Shown: positions 20,500 to 30,201 of the stretch, one piece after another
Position numbering within the stretch: position 1 is the stretch's first letter
How the letters are laid out: each line of letters begins with the position of its first letter
Assembly (NCBI GenBank): GCA_944386605.1
Contig: CALXBS010000009.1
Span: 1-48,993, forward strand
DNA: 48,993 bases
Source of the DNA: an uncultured Clostridia bacterium
GTDB taxonomy: Bacteria; Bacillota; Clostridia; TANB77; CAG-465
Direction of reading: 5' to 3'
Translations under genes and position numbers: made by a program
The notes under the pieces: model-generated
The model's database searches: none
What the model was told of the DNA's origin: nothing
Seen by the model: the letters and a program-made list of their open reading frames with translations, nothing else

Positions 20500-20536
20500 T
20501 TGATTTTATTATAATAAAAATATTTTATAAAATCAA
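20500..20536 (-). promoter_or_regulatory. dnaN promoter lying in an inverted repeat
   Basis: On the minus strand TTGATT (20531-20536), 17 bases, TATAAT (20508-20513). The segment is flanked by TTGATTTTAT (20500-20509) and ATAAAATCAA (20527-20536), a perfect 10-base inverted repeat that covers both promoter boxes. Confidence 0.6.
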
Positions 20537-20739
20537 GATGATTTTTTTAATTTTTTGAAAAATATTTTTTTAATTATCCACATAATCCACAATTGATAAG
20601 TAATTAATTAAATAAAAAATTTACAAAAAATTTTTCATAATTTTTTTAGTAATTTTTTTGTTAAAAATGACATGAAAAAAAGTTATCCACAGATTTACAT
20701 AAAATTGTTGATAACTTTTTCGCTTTTTTAATAGCATGT

Positions 20740-20772
20740 ATGGTATATTATATAATATATATATATATATTT
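20740..20772. other. Probable DNA unwinding element
   Basis: A run made almost only of A and T, including a long alternating (TA) stretch, directly beside the TAG repeats. In known origins the strands open at such a site. There is no coding potential here. Confidence 0.65.
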
Positions 20773-20777
20773 CGTCG

Positions 20778-20793
20778 TAGTAGTAGTAGGGGC
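20778..20793 (+). other. DnaA-trio repeats with GC-rich spacer
   Basis: Four consecutive TAG triplets (20778-20789) followed by GGGC and then two abutting DnaA-box-like 9-mers, TGTGGAAAG (20794-20802) and TGTGGAAAA (20803-20811). Read away from the boxes the strand is 3'-GAT-GAT-GAT-GAT, the arrangement of the basal unwinding system described for Bacillus subtilis, where DnaA is loaded onto single-stranded trios. Confidence 0.75.
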
Positions 20794-21028
20794 TGTGGAA
20801 AGTGTGGAAAACTATCTGAAAGCCTTGGTATCACTACAAAGTTATCTGTGGATAACTTGTGGATAAGTTTCCACATTTATCCACAGAACATTTGTTTTTC
20901 TGTGGATAACTTTTTATCCACAAAGTTATCCACAGTTTATCCACAGGGTTATCCACAGGAAGCTGTGGATAACTTTCCACACGTAACATTTTTGTAATAT
21001 TTTTGCAATATTTATGAAATAAGTACCT

Positions 21029-22408
21029 CTAATCCACTATTGATAAGGCTTTCTTGATATCTTCAATGAGTTCTCGAGTCATTGTATTTTTATCATATTC
21101 ATCTTTAATTTTTGAATAAGCATGTAAGACAGTTGAATGATCTCTCCCTCCAAAATCTTTCCCAATAGATGGAAACGACATGTTTGCTACTTCCCTACAC
21201 AAATACATAGCGATTTGCCTTGGAAATGCTACACTATTGGATCTTTTGTCACTTACAATATCAGATACTTTTATATTAAAAAATTTACATACAACTTGCA
21301 TAATTAATTTACTTGTTAATACTTTTGTATTTTTTACTAGTATAGATTCAATTGTGTTTTCCACAACTGCGTCTGTTAATTCGTTATTTGTAAAAGATGT
21401 ATAAGCTACTAATTTGTTAAATACACCCTCTAATTCTCTGATATTCGAAGTGACACGTGTTGCTATTTTTACTAATATGTCATCATTAATCACATATCTT
21501 TCCTTCTCTGCTTTTTTTCTTAATATTGCTAAACGTGTTTCATAATCTGGAGTTTGAATATCTACAGATAATCCCATTTCAAATCTTGTTTTTAAACGAT
21601 CTTCTAATAAAGCTATTTCCTTAGGAGGTTTTTCAGATGTTAATACAATTTGTTTTCCACTTTCAAATAACGTGTTGAAAGTGTGGAAAAATTCTTCCTG
21701 ACATTTCTCTTTTCCAGCAATAAACTGAATATCATCAATTAATAATAAATCAATATTTCTATATTTTTTTCTAAAAGATTCGTTCTTATCGGTCATAATA
21801 GCTGAAACTAATTCATTTGCAAATAATTCACCTGTACAATAAATAATTCTGATATTTTGATCTGCTTGATACATAGCATTTCCAATTGCTTGCATTAAGT
21901 GGGTTTTCCCTAGTCCTACTCCACCATAAATAAATAATGGATTATATTTTTTTCCTGGATTTTCTGAAACTGCTACAGAAGCTGCATGTGCAAATCTATT
22001 GTTAGAACCTACTATGAAATTTTCAAAAGTATATTTAGGATTTAATCCTTCTACTTCACCTGAATTTTCTTCTGAAGTATTTACAATAGGCGTTATCCCC
22101 TCTTTTGGCTGCTCCTTTGCTTCTATTTCTTTGATTTCATTTGGCGTTGTATCTGGTATAATTTCCTTTGCTTCAAAAACAATATTATATTTTTTATTTG
22201 TTAAGAATGTTAGTGTATTTTGAATAAGATCTAAATATCTTTTTTTACAAATATCAATATGATAATTAGATGGTGATAAAAAGCATAATGTATTTTCATC
22301 GACTAGTCTTGGTATCATAACATCAACATAAGTTTTGTATCCAACTGGGGAAATCTCTTCTTGCAGTATTTCCAAGGCTTGAGACCATATATCCATAAAA
22401 TTTTCCAA
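21029..22408 (-). CDS. dnaA: Chromosomal replication initiator DnaA (UUG start)
   Basis: DnaA binds its boxes, oligomerises and opens the origin. The 459 residues have domain I (ENFMDIWSQALEIL), a variable linker to about residue 120, the AAA+ domain with GGVGLGKTH and LLIDDIQFIAG, and the box-binding domain IV with DFGGRDHSTVLHAYSKI. The start is judged to be TTG at 22408, eight bases after AGGTGG, because it gives the standard opening MENxxDxW. The GTG at 22420 overlaps the binding site. Two perfect DnaA boxes lie 38-58 bases upstream, consistent with autoregulation. Confidence 0.96.
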   Translation of the reverse strand: MENFMDIWSQALEILQEEISPVGYKTYVDVMIPRLVDENTLCFLSPSNYHIDICKKRYLDLIQNTLTFLTNKKYNIVFEAKEIIPDTTPNEIKEIEAKEQPKEGITPIVNTSEENSGEVEGLNPKYTFENFIVGSNNRFAHAASVAVSENPGKKYNPLFIYGGVGLGKTHLMQAIGNAMYQADQNIRIIYCTGELFANELVSAIMTDKNESFRKKYRNIDLLLIDDIQFIAGKEKCQEEFFHTFNTLFESGKQIVLTSEKPPKEIALLEDRLKTRFEMGLSVDIQTPDYETRLAILRKKAEKERYVINDDILVKIATRVTSNIRELEGVFNKLVAYTSFTNNELTDAVVENTIESILVKNTKVLTSKLIMQVVCKFFNIKVSDIVSDKRSNSVAFPRQIAMYLCREVANMSFPSIGKDFGGRDHSTVLHAYSKIKDEYDKNTMTRELIEDIKKALSIVD

Positions 22409-22445
22409 TGTAAAAACCACCTTTCAAAACACATGTTTTAAAAAG

Positions 22446-22703
22446 TTATCCACAGAGTTATCCACAGGTGTTGATAACTTTTCTATAATTATGATAAATG
22501 AATCAAATAATTTTACATAATTTCTGTGGATTATTGTGAAACATGTGAAAATTTTTTGTAAAATTTTATAACTTAAATATATCATGAAACATTGAAAATT
22601 ACAATACTTTAAGCTATTTTTGTTAAGAAAAAAACTTTAACTGTTTTTTATAAAATTGAAAACTAGGATAAAAAAGTTATCCACAGGGTAAGGGTGTGGA
22701 TAA
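22446..22703. other. oriC: oriC, rpmH-side DnaA-box cluster
   Basis: The 525 bases between dnaA and rpmH contain four perfect DnaA boxes: TTATCCACA at 22446, 22458 and 22677, and TGTGGATAA at 22695. Near matches are TGTTGATAA (22469) and TGTGGATTA (22525). The pairs at 22446/22458 and 22677/22695 are closely spaced. The rest is AT-rich without coding potential, apart from the rpmH promoter. I found no clean dnaA promoter here. Confidence 0.88.
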
Positions 22704-22792
22704 CTTTTAAAAATCTATTTTTATTTGCATTATGTATAGTTTGAGTAATTTAAAGCTTTTTAGAGTCTATAAAATTAATTTTCAGAAAATAA

Positions 22793-22821
22793 TTGACAAA
22801 AGTTTTAAAATATAGTATAAT
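22793..22821 (+). promoter_or_regulatory. Consensus promoter of rpmH
   Basis: TTGACA (22793-22798), 17 bases, TATAAT (22816-22821). It leaves a leader of about 105 bases before the rpmH start. Confidence 0.85.
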
Positions 22822-22933
22822 AATTTCACTTTGAAAAAATAGTGTATGCTGTAAATATAAATACAAAATTTATATATTTATAAAAAATTAAATTGGTTTA
22901 TAGTTAGATTTTATATATTTAGGAGGTGTCATT

Positions 22934-23068
22934 GTGAAAAGAACATATCAACCAAAAAAAAGACAAAGACAAAAAGTTCATGGATTTAGAAAAAGAATGC
23001 AAACTTCTTCTGGAAGAAAAGTATTAAGAAGTAGAAGAATTAAGGGAAGAAAAGTACTATGTGCTTAA
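22934..23068 (+). CDS. rpmH: 50S ribosomal protein L34
   Basis: A 44-residue, very basic ribosomal protein: it starts [18 protein letters not shown], continues [17 protein letters not shown] and ends KGRKVLCA. The start codon is GTG at 22934, eight bases after AGGAGGTG. It is the first gene rightward of the origin, opposite dnaA, as in most bacteria, and shares its promoter with rnpA unless the hairpin behind it stops transcription. Confidence 0.97.
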   Translation: MKRTYQPKKRQRQKVHGFRKRMQTSSGRKVLRSRRIKGRKVLCA

Positions 23069-23077
23069 ATATTACTT

Positions 23078-23108
23078 AAAAGTGGGTATGTTTTCCATAT
23101 CCACTTTT
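23078..23108 (+). terminator. Hairpin between rpmH and rnpA
   Basis: AAAAGTGGGTATG pairs with CATATCCACTTTT (one G-T pair), then ATGCG. The T-run is inside the stem, so it is probably a partial terminator or mRNA-processing hairpin that sets L34 well above RnpA. Confidence 0.55.
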
Positions 23109-23141
23109 ATGCGTTGTTTTGATTTATGTTGGTGAAAAAAT

Positions 23142-23498
23142 ATGAAATATACATTAAGAATAAAGAAAAATAAAATCTTTCGATATGTTTTTAAAAATGG
23201 AGAATTTTCAAAAGGTAAGTTTGTTATTATTCACATTAATAAGCGAAAACAGGAAGATGAAAATTGTAATTACTTTGCAGTTTGTGTTTCTAAAAAGAAT
23301 GGAAAAAGTGTGCAAAGAAATAAGCTAAAAAGATGGGTTAGAGAAGTTTATAAACAAGAAGAGGAAAAATTAAAAAGAGGATATAATATTATTATTTCTT
23401 ATAAAAAGAGCACAACTGTGGATATAACAAGTTATGAGAAAGTAAGAAATGATATTATAAAATGTTTTAAGGATTTGAGGCTATATGATTCAATTTAA
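23142..23498 (+). CDS. rnpA: Ribonuclease P protein component
   Basis: The protein cofactor of RNase P, which matures the 5' ends of tRNAs. The 118 residues keep the RNR-type motif SVQRNKLKRWVREVYK and the family start LRIKKNKIFRYVFKNG. It overlaps yidD by 14 bases. GGTGAA precedes the ATG. Confidence 0.95.
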   Translation: MKYTLRIKKNKIFRYVFKNGEFSKGKFVIIHINKRKQEDENCNYFAVCVSKKNGKSVQRNKLKRWVREVYKQEEEKLKRGYNIIISYKKSTTVDITSYEKVRNDIIKCFKDLRLYDSI

Positions 23499-23739
23499 AA
23501 AGTTTATGAAATTTATGGTTAGAATTCCTAGAAATATTGAAATTTTGCTTATCAAAATTTATCAAAAATGTATATCTCCTTTTTTAGGAGATCATAGATG
23601 TATTTTTTATCCTACATGCTCAGAATATACGAAACAAGCAGTTGACAAATATGGTATAATTAAAGGGAATATATTAGGTATTATAAGAATACTAAAATGT
23701 AATCCGTTTTCTCATGGAGGAGTAGATTATTTAAAATGA
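23485..23739 (+). CDS. yidD: Membrane protein insertion efficiency factor YidD
   Basis: A small amphipathic protein that assists YidC-mediated membrane insertion. The 84 residues carry the family core CISPFLGDHRCIFYPTCSEY and NPFSHGGVDYLK. The ATG lies five bases after GAGG inside the end of rnpA. It sits between rnpA and yidC, its standard place. Confidence 0.95.
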   Translation: MIQFKKFMKFMVRIPRNIEILLIKIYQKCISPFLGDHRCIFYPTCSEYTKQAVDKYGIIKGNILGIIRILKCNPFSHGGVDYLK

Positions 23740-23752
23740 ATGGAGGATATAG

Positions 23753-24598
23753 ATGATAGAAGCGATTGCAAGCTTTCTTGGTATGATTATTAGACTAATA
23801 TATAATCTAGTGAATCAAAATTATTTGGTCTCTATATTATTATTTACTCTTGTTACAAAATTAGTATTATTACCTTTAACTTTGGGACAGTATAAGTCTT
23901 TAAAAAGAACACAAGAGATCATGCCAAAAGATCAAAAAATAAGAGATAAGTATAAAAATGATAAAGAGAAAATGGCAGAGGAGCTTACAAAGCTATATAG
24001 TGAAAATAAAATTAATCCATTAGGTGGTTGTTTACCTTTATTAATTCAGTTTCCGATTATTATAGCAATGTTTTTTATTGTAAGACAACCTCTTACATAT
24101 ATTACTCAAACACCTAATGATCAAATTGTTGAATATACAAAACAATATTTAAACAAAGAAGAAGTAACAGAAGCTGAAGTGCAGGCAAGTGAGCTTGCTT
24201 TAGCACAAAAAGAGGGAATTATTGATATGCACTTAGTTAGAAATATTAATTTAAGTGATGTTCCTTCTAATGCTTTCAATAAAGATCCAGAGCAAAGAGT
24301 AAGTAAATGGACATTACTTGTACCAATTTTATCTTTTGTATTTGGAATTATTCAGTCAAAGTTACAACAAAAATCTACGCAAATGTCTGATGAGCAAAAA
24401 GAAATGCAAAAATCAATGAATATTATGATGCCACTTTTATCAGCATTCATTGCATATACATGGCCTATTACTTTAGGTATTTATTATTTGTTTAGCAATT
24501 TACTTGGTGTAATACAACAAGAGATTATTAATAGGGTATTTTTTAAGGAGAAAAAAGAAAAAGAAGTGATTTTAACTTTAGATAAGGGAGGAAAGTAA
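23753..24598 (+). CDS. yidC: Membrane protein insertase YidC/SpoIIIJ
   Basis: An Oxa1-family insertase for membrane proteins; in Bacillus one copy (SpoIIIJ) is needed for sporulation. The 281 residues show about five hydrophobic segments, with the conserved KLVLLPLTLGQYKS block holding the positive charge in the groove, and NPLGGCLPLLIQFPIIIAMF. There is no lipobox Cys at the N-terminus. GGAGGATATAG precedes the ATG and the stop abuts jag. Confidence 0.95.
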   Translation: MIEAIASFLGMIIRLIYNLVNQNYLVSILLFTLVTKLVLLPLTLGQYKSLKRTQEIMPKDQKIRDKYKNDKEKMAEELTKLYSENKINPLGGCLPLLIQFPIIIAMFFIVRQPLTYITQTPNDQIVEYTKQYLNKEEVTEAEVQASELALAQKEGIIDMHLVRNINLSDVPSNAFNKDPEQRVSKWTLLVPILSFVFGIIQSKLQQKSTQMSDEQKEMQKSMNIMMPLLSAFIAYTWPITLGIYYLFSNLLGVIQQEIINRVFFKEKKEKEVILTLDKGGK

Positions 24599-25249
24599 AT
24601 GAAAAGAGTAACCGAGCAAATAGGAAAGACAGTAGAAGAAGCAATTAGAAAAGGGCTAGAAGAGTTAAAAGTTTCTCGAGATGATGTAAAAATAGAAGTA
24701 TTAGAAGAACCATCTTCTGGTGGAGTGCTTGGAATTCTTTCTGCCAGAATGGCTAAAGTAAGACTTACTGTAGATAAGAAAATAAGTGATGAACAAGCAG
24801 AATCAACTAAGAAAAAATTAGATGAAATTTTAAAAGATATATTTAAAATTACCAAGGAAGATATTCATTACACAATAGAGAAAAAACAAAATCAAATATT
24901 ACTTACACTAAATGGTGATCATATCTCACATTTAATTGGTTATAAAGGAAAAACAATTGAATCTTTTCAATCTTTGTTAAATTCAATGTTACAACGTGAA
25001 GATGAAGAGTATGCAAAAATTTTTGTTGAGATTAATGGGTATAAAAAGAAAAAAGAACAAAAATTAAGAAGGTTAGCTAATAAGATGGCAGACAATGTAA
25101 TGAAATTTAGAAAACCTATCAAATTAGAACCGATGTCAGCATATGAAAGATTGATTATTCATACAGAGCTTGCCAATAGAAAAGATGTTGAAACAGAAAG
25201 TATTGGGGAAGAGCCAAGAAGAAGAGTTGTTATTAAAAAGAAATATTAA
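24599..25249 (+). CDS. jag: RNA-binding protein Jag/KhpB
   Basis: An RNA-binding protein (KhpB) tied to cell elongation and, in Bacillus, to SpoIIIJ. The 216 residues have a Jag_N domain (RVTEQIGKTVEEAIRKGLEEL), a KH domain with LIGYKGKTIESFQSL, and an R3H domain with MSAYERLIIHTELANRKDVE. Its ATG follows the yidC stop with no gap. A terminator follows. Confidence 0.95.
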   Translation: MKRVTEQIGKTVEEAIRKGLEELKVSRDDVKIEVLEEPSSGGVLGILSARMAKVRLTVDKKISDEQAESTKKKLDEILKDIFKITKEDIHYTIEKKQNQILLTLNGDHISHLIGYKGKTIESFQSLLNSMLQREDEEYAKIFVEINGYKKKKEQKLRRLANKMADNVMKFRKPIKLEPMSAYERLIIHTELANRKDVETESIGEEPRRRVVIKKKY

Positions 25250-25257
25250 AAATAGTG

Positions 25258-25292
25258 AAAGTCAGCATTTAATTTTATGTGCTGACTTTTAT
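25258..25292 (+). terminator. Terminator after jag
   Basis: AAAGTCAGCA pairs with TGCTGACTTT, followed by TATAT. The T-run is short, so some read-through into mnmE is likely. Confidence 0.65.
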
Positions 25293-25312
25293 ATAGAAAA
25301 GGAGATGAATTT

Positions 25313-26689
25313 ATGTCAACACAAACAATTGCTGCAATTGGAACTGCACTTTCTAATAGTGGTATTAGTATTATTCGTATTAGTGGAGAACAAAGTCTTC
25401 ATATTATACAGAAGATCTTTGTTTCTAAAGCCAAATTAGAACCCAATAAAATTATTTATGGGAAAATTGTAGATGATGAAAAAGTTTTAGATCATGTTTT
25501 GGTATCGTATTTTAAAGCTCCACATTCTTATACAGGAGAAGATATATGCGAAATTAATTGTCATGGTGGAAATGAAATCACAAAAGAAATATTAGAGCTT
25601 GTGTTAGTATCTGGTGCTAGGCTTGCAGAAGCTGGAGAGTTTTCAAAAAGAGCTTTTTTAAATGGAAAAATGGATTTATCACAGGCAGAAGCGGTTATTC
25701 ATTTAATTAATGCTAAAACAAGAACAGAGTCTAGAGTAGCTTTAAATCAATTAGAAGGCAATATTTCTAAAAAGATAAGAGAATTAAGAGAAGATCTTAT
25801 TGAACTTTTAGCACATATTGAAGTAAGTGTTGATTATCCTGAATATGATTATGAGGAAGTTGAAAATTCCTATGTGATTCATTTAATTGATGAAAAGGTA
25901 AATAAAATTAATTCTATTCTTTCTACTTATGATCAAGGAAGGATTATTCAAAATGGGATTAATGTTGCAATTCTTGGAATGCCTAATGTTGGAAAATCAT
26001 CTCTTTTAAATAAACTGGCTAATTATGATAAAGCAATTGTAACAGATATTCCTGGAACAACTAGAGATATTATTGAAGAACGTGTTAGTATAGGGGATGT
26101 TGTTTTAAATATTGCAGATACAGCAGGTATCCGTGATACAGAAGATGTGATTGAAAGAATTGGTGTAGAAAAAAGCTTACAAAAAATGGAAGAAGTAGAT
26201 TTAATCATTTATATGATTAATGTGGAGGAAGGAATCCAAAAAGAAGATTTGGAATTGCTTTCTAAAATCAAAAATAAAGGAATAAAACTGATTGTAGTGT
26301 TAAATAAGATGGATAAAATGGAAAAATCGATTTTTTACACCATTTTGGAAGAATTAAAAGCAAATGAGTTTGAAAGTGTTATTGAAATGTCTATTCAAAA
26401 TGAATTAGGAATTGAAGAGTTAAAAAATGAAATACAAAAATTGTTTTATCAGTCGGATTTTGATTATGAACATGAATTGATTATTACAAATACAAGACAT
26501 AAGGATTTGTTAAAAAAAGCAATAGAATCATTAACTATTGCTAAAAATGAGTTGTTACAAGGACAACCTATTGATATTGTAGGAATTTATTTAAAAAATG
26601 CAGGAAACTTTTTAGGTGAGATTATAGGTGCAAATGTTTCACAAGATGTTATGGATAAGATATTTGAAAAGTTTTGTGTAGGAAAGTAG
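25313..26689 (+). CDS. mnmE: tRNA modification GTPase MnmE
   Basis: With MnmG it makes the cmnm5 group on U34 of certain tRNAs. The 458 residues have the N-terminal tetrahydrofolate domain, then a G domain with [22 protein letters not shown] and NKMD, and the C-terminal FCVGK with the active-site Cys. The protein's stop is nine bases before the mnmG start. GGAGATG precedes the ATG. Confidence 0.97.
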   Translation: MSTQTIAAIGTALSNSGISIIRISGEQSLHIIQKIFVSKAKLEPNKIIYGKIVDDEKVLDHVLVSYFKAPHSYTGEDICEINCHGGNEITKEILELVLVSGARLAEAGEFSKRAFLNGKMDLSQAEAVIHLINAKTRTESRVALNQLEGNISKKIRELREDLIELLAHIEVSVDYPEYDYEEVENSYVIHLIDEKVNKINSILSTYDQGRIIQNGINVAILGMPNVGKSSLLNKLANYDKAIVTDIPGTTRDIIEERVSIGDVVLNIADTAGIRDTEDVIERIGVEKSLQKMEEVDLIIYMINVEEGIQKEDLELLSKIKNKGIKLIVVLNKMDKMEKSIFYTILEELKANEFESVIEMSIQNELGIEELKNEIQKLFYQSDFDYEHELIITNTRHKDLLKKAIESLTIAKNELLQGQPIDIVGIYLKNAGNFLGEIIGANVSQDVMDKIFEKFCVGK

Positions 26690-26697
26690 GTGAGAGT

Positions 26698-28581
26698 GTG
26701 GAATATTCTTTAGGAAATTATGATGTCATTGTAATAGGAGCTGGACATGCTGGTTGTGAAGCAGGGTTAGCTAGTGCTAGATTAGGAAAGAAAACAGCAG
26801 TTTTTGTTATTAATTTAGATACATTAGCAAATATGCCATGTAATCCAAGTATTGGTGGAACTTCTAAAGGTCATCTAGTAAGAGAAATTGATGCTTTAGG
26901 AGGTGAGATGGCTAAAGTTGCTGATAAAACTTTTTTGCAATCTAAAATGCTTAATATGTCTAAAGGTCCTGCAGTTCATTCTTTAAGGGTGCAATCAGAT
27001 AGAAGAATGTATCATATTGAAATGAAAAGAACATTAGAAAATCAAGAGAATCTTGATGTTTATCAAGCAGAAATTGTGAAAATATTAGTAGAAGACGGTA
27101 AGGTAATTGGTGTTAAAACGAAAATTGGGGCAACTGTTTATGGAAAATGTATTGTTGTAGCGACAGGAACTTATTTAAAGGGAAAGATTATTATTGGGGA
27201 GGTATCTTATGAAAGTGGCCCAGATGGCGTTTTTCCAGCAAATGATTTGTCTCAAAGCTTGTTAGATATTGGAGTTGAATTGAGAAGATTTAAAACTGGG
27301 ACTCCTGCAAGAATTAATGTAAATACAATGGATTTGAAAAAAATGGAAGAGCAATTTGGAGATGAGAAAATTGTACCATTTTCTTTTGAAAACGAGTTAA
27401 ATGAAGAAATAAAACATAAAAAACAAATATCTTGTTATTTAACTTATACCAATCAGGAAACGCATAAGATTATTATGGATAATTTAGATAGATCACCTAT
27501 TTATAGCGGTAAAATTCATGGAATAGGGCCTAGATATTGTCCTTCTATTGAGGATAAAGTAGTAAGATTTCATGATAAAGAAAGACATCAATTGTTTATT
27601 GAACCTTTGGGTGAAAAAACAAATGAGATGTACATTCAAGGTATGTCATCTTCTTTACCAGAAGAAGTACAAATAAAAATGTATCGTACGATTCCTGGTT
27701 TAGAAAATGCTAAATTGATGAGACCAGCTTATGCGATAGAGTATGATTGTATTGATTCTACAAATTTAAAACTAAGTTTAGAATATAAAGGAATAGAAGG
27801 ATTATTTTTTGCTGGACAAGTCAATGGAAGTTCTGGTTATGAAGAAGCTGCTGCACAGGGAATTATGGCTGGAATCAATGCTTCTAGAAAGATCGATCAT
27901 TTAGAGCCTTTTGTTCTGGATAGATCAGAAGCATATATTGGCGTTTTGATTGATGATTTAGTAACAAAAGGAACAAATGAACCATATAGAATGATGACAT
28001 CTCGTTCAGAATATCGTTTGACTTTAAGACAAGATAATGCAGATATTCGTTTAACAGAAAAAGGACATGAAATAGGACTTATTTCTGAAGAAAGATATCA
28101 ACGCTTTTTAGAGAAAAAGCATAGTATTGAAAAAGAAATAGAAAGATTAAGAAATACAGTTATAAAGCCTACTCAAGAAGTTAATGAAGTATTAACTAAG
28201 TTAGGAAGCTCTCCATTATCTACTGGTGTAAAACTTTCTGAGTTGTTAAAGCGTAGTGAGTTAACTTATTTGAATTTGGAAAAGATTGACAAGAAAAGAA
28301 CTTCATTGCCAGATTCTGTTATAGAGGAAGCTGAAACTGAGTTAAAATATGAAGGATATATTAAATTACAATTGGAACAGATTCATGAATTTAAAAAGCT
28401 AGAGAATAGAAAACTTTCTCCTGATATAGATTTTGAACAAATTAAAGGGTTAAGTTTAGAAGCAAGACAAAAGTTAAACAAGCAAAAGCCTTTATCTGTT
28501 GGTCAAGCTTCACGTATTTCTGGCGTATCTCCTGCTGATATTTCCGTTTTATTAATTTATTTAAGTCAAAATAATATGTAA
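26698..28581 (+). CDS. mnmG: tRNA modification FAD enzyme MnmG (GidA)
   Basis: The FAD-binding partner of MnmE. The 627 residues begin [21 protein letters not shown] with the dinucleotide-binding loop, then [19 protein letters not shown] and, further on, the conserved RFKTGTPAR and GYEEAAAQG. The start is GTG at 26698, after AGGTGAG; the longer reading into mnmE does not match the family. Length is normal. Confidence 0.96.
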   Translation: MEYSLGNYDVIVIGAGHAGCEAGLASARLGKKTAVFVINLDTLANMPCNPSIGGTSKGHLVREIDALGGEMAKVADKTFLQSKMLNMSKGPAVHSLRVQSDRRMYHIEMKRTLENQENLDVYQAEIVKILVEDGKVIGVKTKIGATVYGKCIVVATGTYLKGKIIIGEVSYESGPDGVFPANDLSQSLLDIGVELRRFKTGTPARINVNTMDLKKMEEQFGDEKIVPFSFENELNEEIKHKKQISCYLTYTNQETHKIIMDNLDRSPIYSGKIHGIGPRYCPSIEDKVVRFHDKERHQLFIEPLGEKTNEMYIQGMSSSLPEEVQIKMYRTIPGLENAKLMRPAYAIEYDCIDSTNLKLSLEYKGIEGLFFAGQVNGSSGYEEAAAQGIMAGINASRKIDHLEPFVLDRSEAYIGVLIDDLVTKGTNEPYRMMTSRSEYRLTLRQDNADIRLTEKGHEIGLISEERYQRFLEKKHSIEKEIERLRNTVIKPTQEVNEVLTKLGSSPLSTGVKLSELLKRSELTYLNLEKIDKKRTSLPDSVIEEAETELKYEGYIKLQLEQIHEFKKLENRKLSPDIDFEQIKGLSLEARQKLNKQKPLSVGQASRISGVSPADISVLLIYLSQNNM

Positions 28582-28594
28582 AGGGGTTTTTCAT

Positions 28595-29341
28595 ATGAAA
28601 ATCGATTTAAATGGCGTTTATGGCTTTACAGAGCTATTACAAAAGGAAGCTGAAAAGCAAAATATACTGTTAGATGAAGAAATGCTAGAAAAGTTTAGAA
28701 TATATAAAGATTTGTTATTAGAATGGAATCAAAAAATAAATTTAACAGCAATCGTAGATGAATATGAAATTATTATGAAGCATTTTATAGATTGTTTGGA
28801 ACTTGTAAAATATATAGAACAAGGGAAAAATGTAATTGATGTAGGAACAGGTGCTGGTTTTCCTGGGATTGTATTAGCAATTTATTTTAAAGGAAAGATT
28901 GATATTACATTGATGGATTCTCTTAATAAAAGAATACTTTTTTTGATGGAAGTAAAAGAAAAATTGGGATTAGATCATGTAACAATTATTCATGGAAGAG
29001 CAGAAGAACTAGCACATAAAGCTGAGTACAGAGAAAAATATGATGTAGCAGTAGCAAGGGCAGTAGCTAATTTAAGTGTGTTGCTAGAATATGAAATAGG
29101 ATATCTAAAAATAGGTGGACATTGTTTGTTTATGAAAGGAGACAATGTACAGACTGAAATAGAGAATTGCAAAAATACTTTTAAGGTGTTAAATGCTAGT
29201 TTAGAAAAATGTTATTCTTATTGTTATAAAGTAAGTGAAGAAGAATATCATAGAAATATTTTAGATATTAAAAAGAAAGATAAAACACCTAATCATTATC
29301 CTAGAAATGCAGGAAAGATAAAAAAATCCGCTTTAAATTAA
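28595..29341 (+). CDS. rsmG: 16S rRNA m7G527 methyltransferase RsmG
   Basis: Methylates G527 of 16S rRNA using S-adenosylmethionine. The 248 residues contain LLEWNQKINLTAI, the SAM loop NVIDVGTGAGFPGI and the later VARAVANLSVLLEYE. AAGGGG lies upstream of the ATG. It ends the mnmE-mnmG-rsmG run before a terminator. Confidence 0.96.
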   Translation: MKIDLNGVYGFTELLQKEAEKQNILLDEEMLEKFRIYKDLLLEWNQKINLTAIVDEYEIIMKHFIDCLELVKYIEQGKNVIDVGTGAGFPGIVLAIYFKGKIDITLMDSLNKRILFLMEVKEKLGLDHVTIIHGRAEELAHKAEYREKYDVAVARAVANLSVLLEYEIGYLKIGGHCLFMKGDNVQTEIENCKNTFKVLNASLEKCYSYCYKVSEEEYHRNILDIKKKDKTPNHYPRNAGKIKKSALN

Positions 29342-29345
29342 TGCG

Positions 29346-29390
29346 AAAAAAGAGAAAAAGTATAAAATTTACTTTTTACTCTTTTTTTTT
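29346..29390 (+). terminator. Terminator after rsmG
   Basis: AGAGAAAAAGTA pairs with TACTTTTTACTCT (one bulge), then a run of nine T. Confidence 0.7.
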
Positions 29391-29427
29391 ATGATTAAAT
29401 GTAATATAATGATAGCGAGGTGACATT

Positions 29428-30198
29428 ATGGCAAAAGTAATATCAATAGCAAATCAAAAAGGTGGAGTTGGAAAAACAACTACAGCAGTAAATTTAAGTG
29501 CCTGTATTGCCCAAAAAGGAAAAAGAGTTTTATTAATCGATATAGATCCACAAGGAAGTGCTACAAGTGGGCTAGGTGTAGAAGCACATGAAGACACCTC
29601 TATTTATAATGTTTTAGTAGAGGACATCCCTATTCAAAATACATTACAAACGACATGTGTAAAGAAGTTAGATGTTTGCCCATCTAATATTAATCTTGCG
29701 GGTGCTGAAATTGAATTAGTTTCTATGGTTTCAAGAGAAACAAGATTAAAAAATGCCATTGAAGAAATCAAAGATGCATATGATTATATTTTAATAGATT
29801 GTCCTCCTTCGTTAGGACTAATTACTTTAAATGCATTTACCGCATCAGATAGTGTTTTGGTTCCAATTCAGTGTGAATATTATGCTTTAGAAGGATTAGG
29901 TCAATTGATTAATACAATTAAATTAGTTCAAAAACATTTAAATAAGGACTTGATAATAGAAGGGGTTGTTTTGACCATGTTTGACGCAAGGACAAACCTA
30001 TCTGTACAAGTTTCAAAAGAAGTTGAAAAATATTTTGGAAATAAAGTTTTTCAAACAATTATTCCTAGAAATATAAGGCTTAGTGAGGCTCCAAGTCATG
30101 GATTACCAATTACTTTATATGATCCAGATTCAAAAGGTGCTGAAACTTATAAAAAATTAGCCAAAGAATTAATTGCTTTAAATGAGAAAGGGGAATAG
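29428..30198 (+). CDS. parA: Chromosome partitioning ATPase ParA/Soj
   Basis: A deviant-Walker ATPase acting with ParB in origin segregation and, in Bacillus, controlling DnaA. The 256 residues begin MAKVISIANQKGGVGKTT with the signature lysine, then VLLIDIDPQGSATSGLG and ILIDCPPSLGLIT. The ATG follows GAGGTGAC. parB begins four bases after its stop. Confidence 0.95.
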   Translation: MAKVISIANQKGGVGKTTTAVNLSACIAQKGKRVLLIDIDPQGSATSGLGVEAHEDTSIYNVLVEDIPIQNTLQTTCVKKLDVCPSNINLAGAEIELVSMVSRETRLKNAIEEIKDAYDYILIDCPPSLGLITLNAFTASDSVLVPIQCEYYALEGLGQLINTIKLVQKHLNKDLIIEGVVLTMFDARTNLSVQVSKEVEKYFGNKVFQTIIPRNIRLSEAPSHGLPITLYDPDSKGAETYKKLAKELIALNEKGE

Positions 30199-30201
30199 TA
30201 T

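Larger units (their letters stand above)
20574..20972. other. oriC: oriC, dnaN-side DnaA-box cluster
   Basis: Eleven perfect 9-base DnaA boxes lie here. TTATCCACA starts at 20574, 20683, 20877, 20914, 20926, 20937 and 20949. The reverse form TGTGGATAA starts at 20847, 20858, 20901 and 20964. Near matches include TAATCCACA (20583), TGTTGATAA (20706), TGTGGAAAG (20794) and TGTGGAAAA (20803). The boxes from 20901 on are spaced only 11-15 bases apart. Position between dnaA and dnaN is the usual Firmicute origin. Confidence 0.92.

Noticed and set aside
20750-20772. Alternating TA tract as a simple repeat locus
   Set aside because: It is better explained as the origin's unwinding element because of its place beside the TAG trios and DnaA boxes.
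20740-20997. An 85-codon open frame on the plus strand through the origin
   Set aside because: It reads straight through the DnaA boxes and the TAG repeats; its repetitive VDN-type peptide only reflects the boxes.
22530-22555. Possible parS-like sequence GTGAAACATGTGAAA between dnaA and rpmH
   Set aside because: It is a partial direct repeat, not the TGTTTCACGTGAAACA palindrome, and I found no better match in the window.
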